Program-made: the position numbers and the translations under genes
Origin: Treponema sp.
GTDB lineage: Bacteria > Spirochaetota > Spirochaetia > Treponematales > Breznakiellaceae
DNA: 13,519 nucleotides
Direction of reading: 5' to 3'
Assembly: GCA_031266635.1 (NCBI GenBank)
Contig: JAISAN010000027.1
Coordinates: 1 to 13,519, forward strand
In this document: one piece after another, positions 13,329-13,519 of the stretch
Position numbering within the stretch: the first letter of the stretch is position 1
Layout: every line of letters starts with the position of its first letter
The notes under the pieces: model-generated
The model's input: the letters and a program-made list of their open reading frames with translations, nothing else
What the model was told of the DNA's origin: nothing
Databases searched by the model: none

Positions 13329-13519
13329 GATTTGTTCCCCCGGCTCTGTCCCTGATCCCGTATGTTATCCAGCCGTTTTTGCAGTTCCCCCAGAACCTCA
13401 AAGGCGTCCCCCACGATGCCCAGATCGGCGACCCGGTGGAGGGGCGCGTCGGGATCGATGTTGACGGACACGATGGTCTCGCTGGTTTTTATCCCCGCCA
13501 AATGCTGAATGGCCCCGGA
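13325..13519 (-). CDS. etfA: Electron transfer flavoprotein alpha subunit, C-terminal 64 residues (N-terminus outside window)
   Basis: The frame is open from the right edge to a TGA at 13327-13325. It begins SGAIQHLAGIKTSETIVSVN, followed by IDPDAPLHRVADLGIVGDAFEVLGEL, the FAD-binding end of EtfA (SGAIQH for the flavin, then the NxDPxAP and D-GIVGD segments). The tail (QKRLDNIRDQGQSRGNKS) is normal. Its stop overlaps the start of the dehydrogenase gene as ATGA. EtfB is expected upstream, beyond the window. Whether this ETF is the bifurcating type cannot be told from the visible part. Confidence 0.93.
   Translation of the reverse strand, partial: SGAIQHLAGIKTSETIVSVNIDPDAPLHRVADLGIVGDAFEVLGELQKRLDNIRDQGQSRGNKS

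Overview
The window is GC-rich, gene-dense bacterial chromosome from a diderm (two-membrane) organism, most likely a spirochaete of the Treponema/termite-gut treponeme type. This rests on family content and organisation: a minimal MlaEFD transporter with a barrel-fused MlaD, a GerMN protein, an RNase Y/YmdB pair, and an ETF-linked lactate/glycolate dehydrogenase. The placement is inference, because no rRNA or marker gene is present. Twelve protein genes are supported, two of them cut by the window edges. No tRNA, rRNA, CRISPR array or transposase gene was seen.

Layout. (1) 1-1436 (-): N-terminal 478 codons of a flotillin-like SPFH protein, running off the left edge. (2) 1437-1655: a hairpin-rich gap that looks like a 113-bp MITE-like element. 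(3) 1656-3128 (-): a CrtI/retinol-saturase-like FAD oxidoreductase. (4) 3129-3392: a divergent promoter region with several palindromes. (5) 3393-5488 (+): proA then proB, the last two steps before spontaneous cyclisation in proline synthesis, separated by a perfect 16-bp hairpin; ProB lacks the PUA domain. (6) 5511-8493 (-): mlaE-mlaF-mlaD, coupled by two ATGA overlaps. (7) 8494-8617: a divergent control region with a compact hairpin flanked by perfect 8-bp direct repeats. (8) 8618-9478 (+): a membrane-anchored, proline-rich GerMN protein. (9) 9493-11833 (-): rny and ymdB, a conserved pair. (10) 11901-13519 (-): the end of etfA overlapping a GlcD-type FAD dehydrogenase.

How the genes work together. 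MlaE and MlaF form an inner-membrane ABC lipid transporter. MlaD carries an MCE domain, a long helical stalk and a beta-rich C-terminal domain that probably sits in the outer membrane, so MlaD alone could bridge the envelope; no MlaA, MlaB or MlaC is encoded here. EtfA plus the GlcD-type protein probably form an electron-transferring, perhaps bifurcating, 2-hydroxyacid dehydrogenase. RNase Y and YmdB act in RNA turnover and nucleotide signalling.

The least expected signals are non-coding. Three intergenic hairpins have different stems but the same 5-nt loop (AACCG on one strand); two of them share a 13-nt core. One is inside the MITE-like element, one overlaps the proA stop codon, and one is flanked by 8-bp direct repeats between mlaE and the GerMN gene. 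Several genes also have a -10 box so close to the start codon that their mRNAs are probably leaderless or nearly so.
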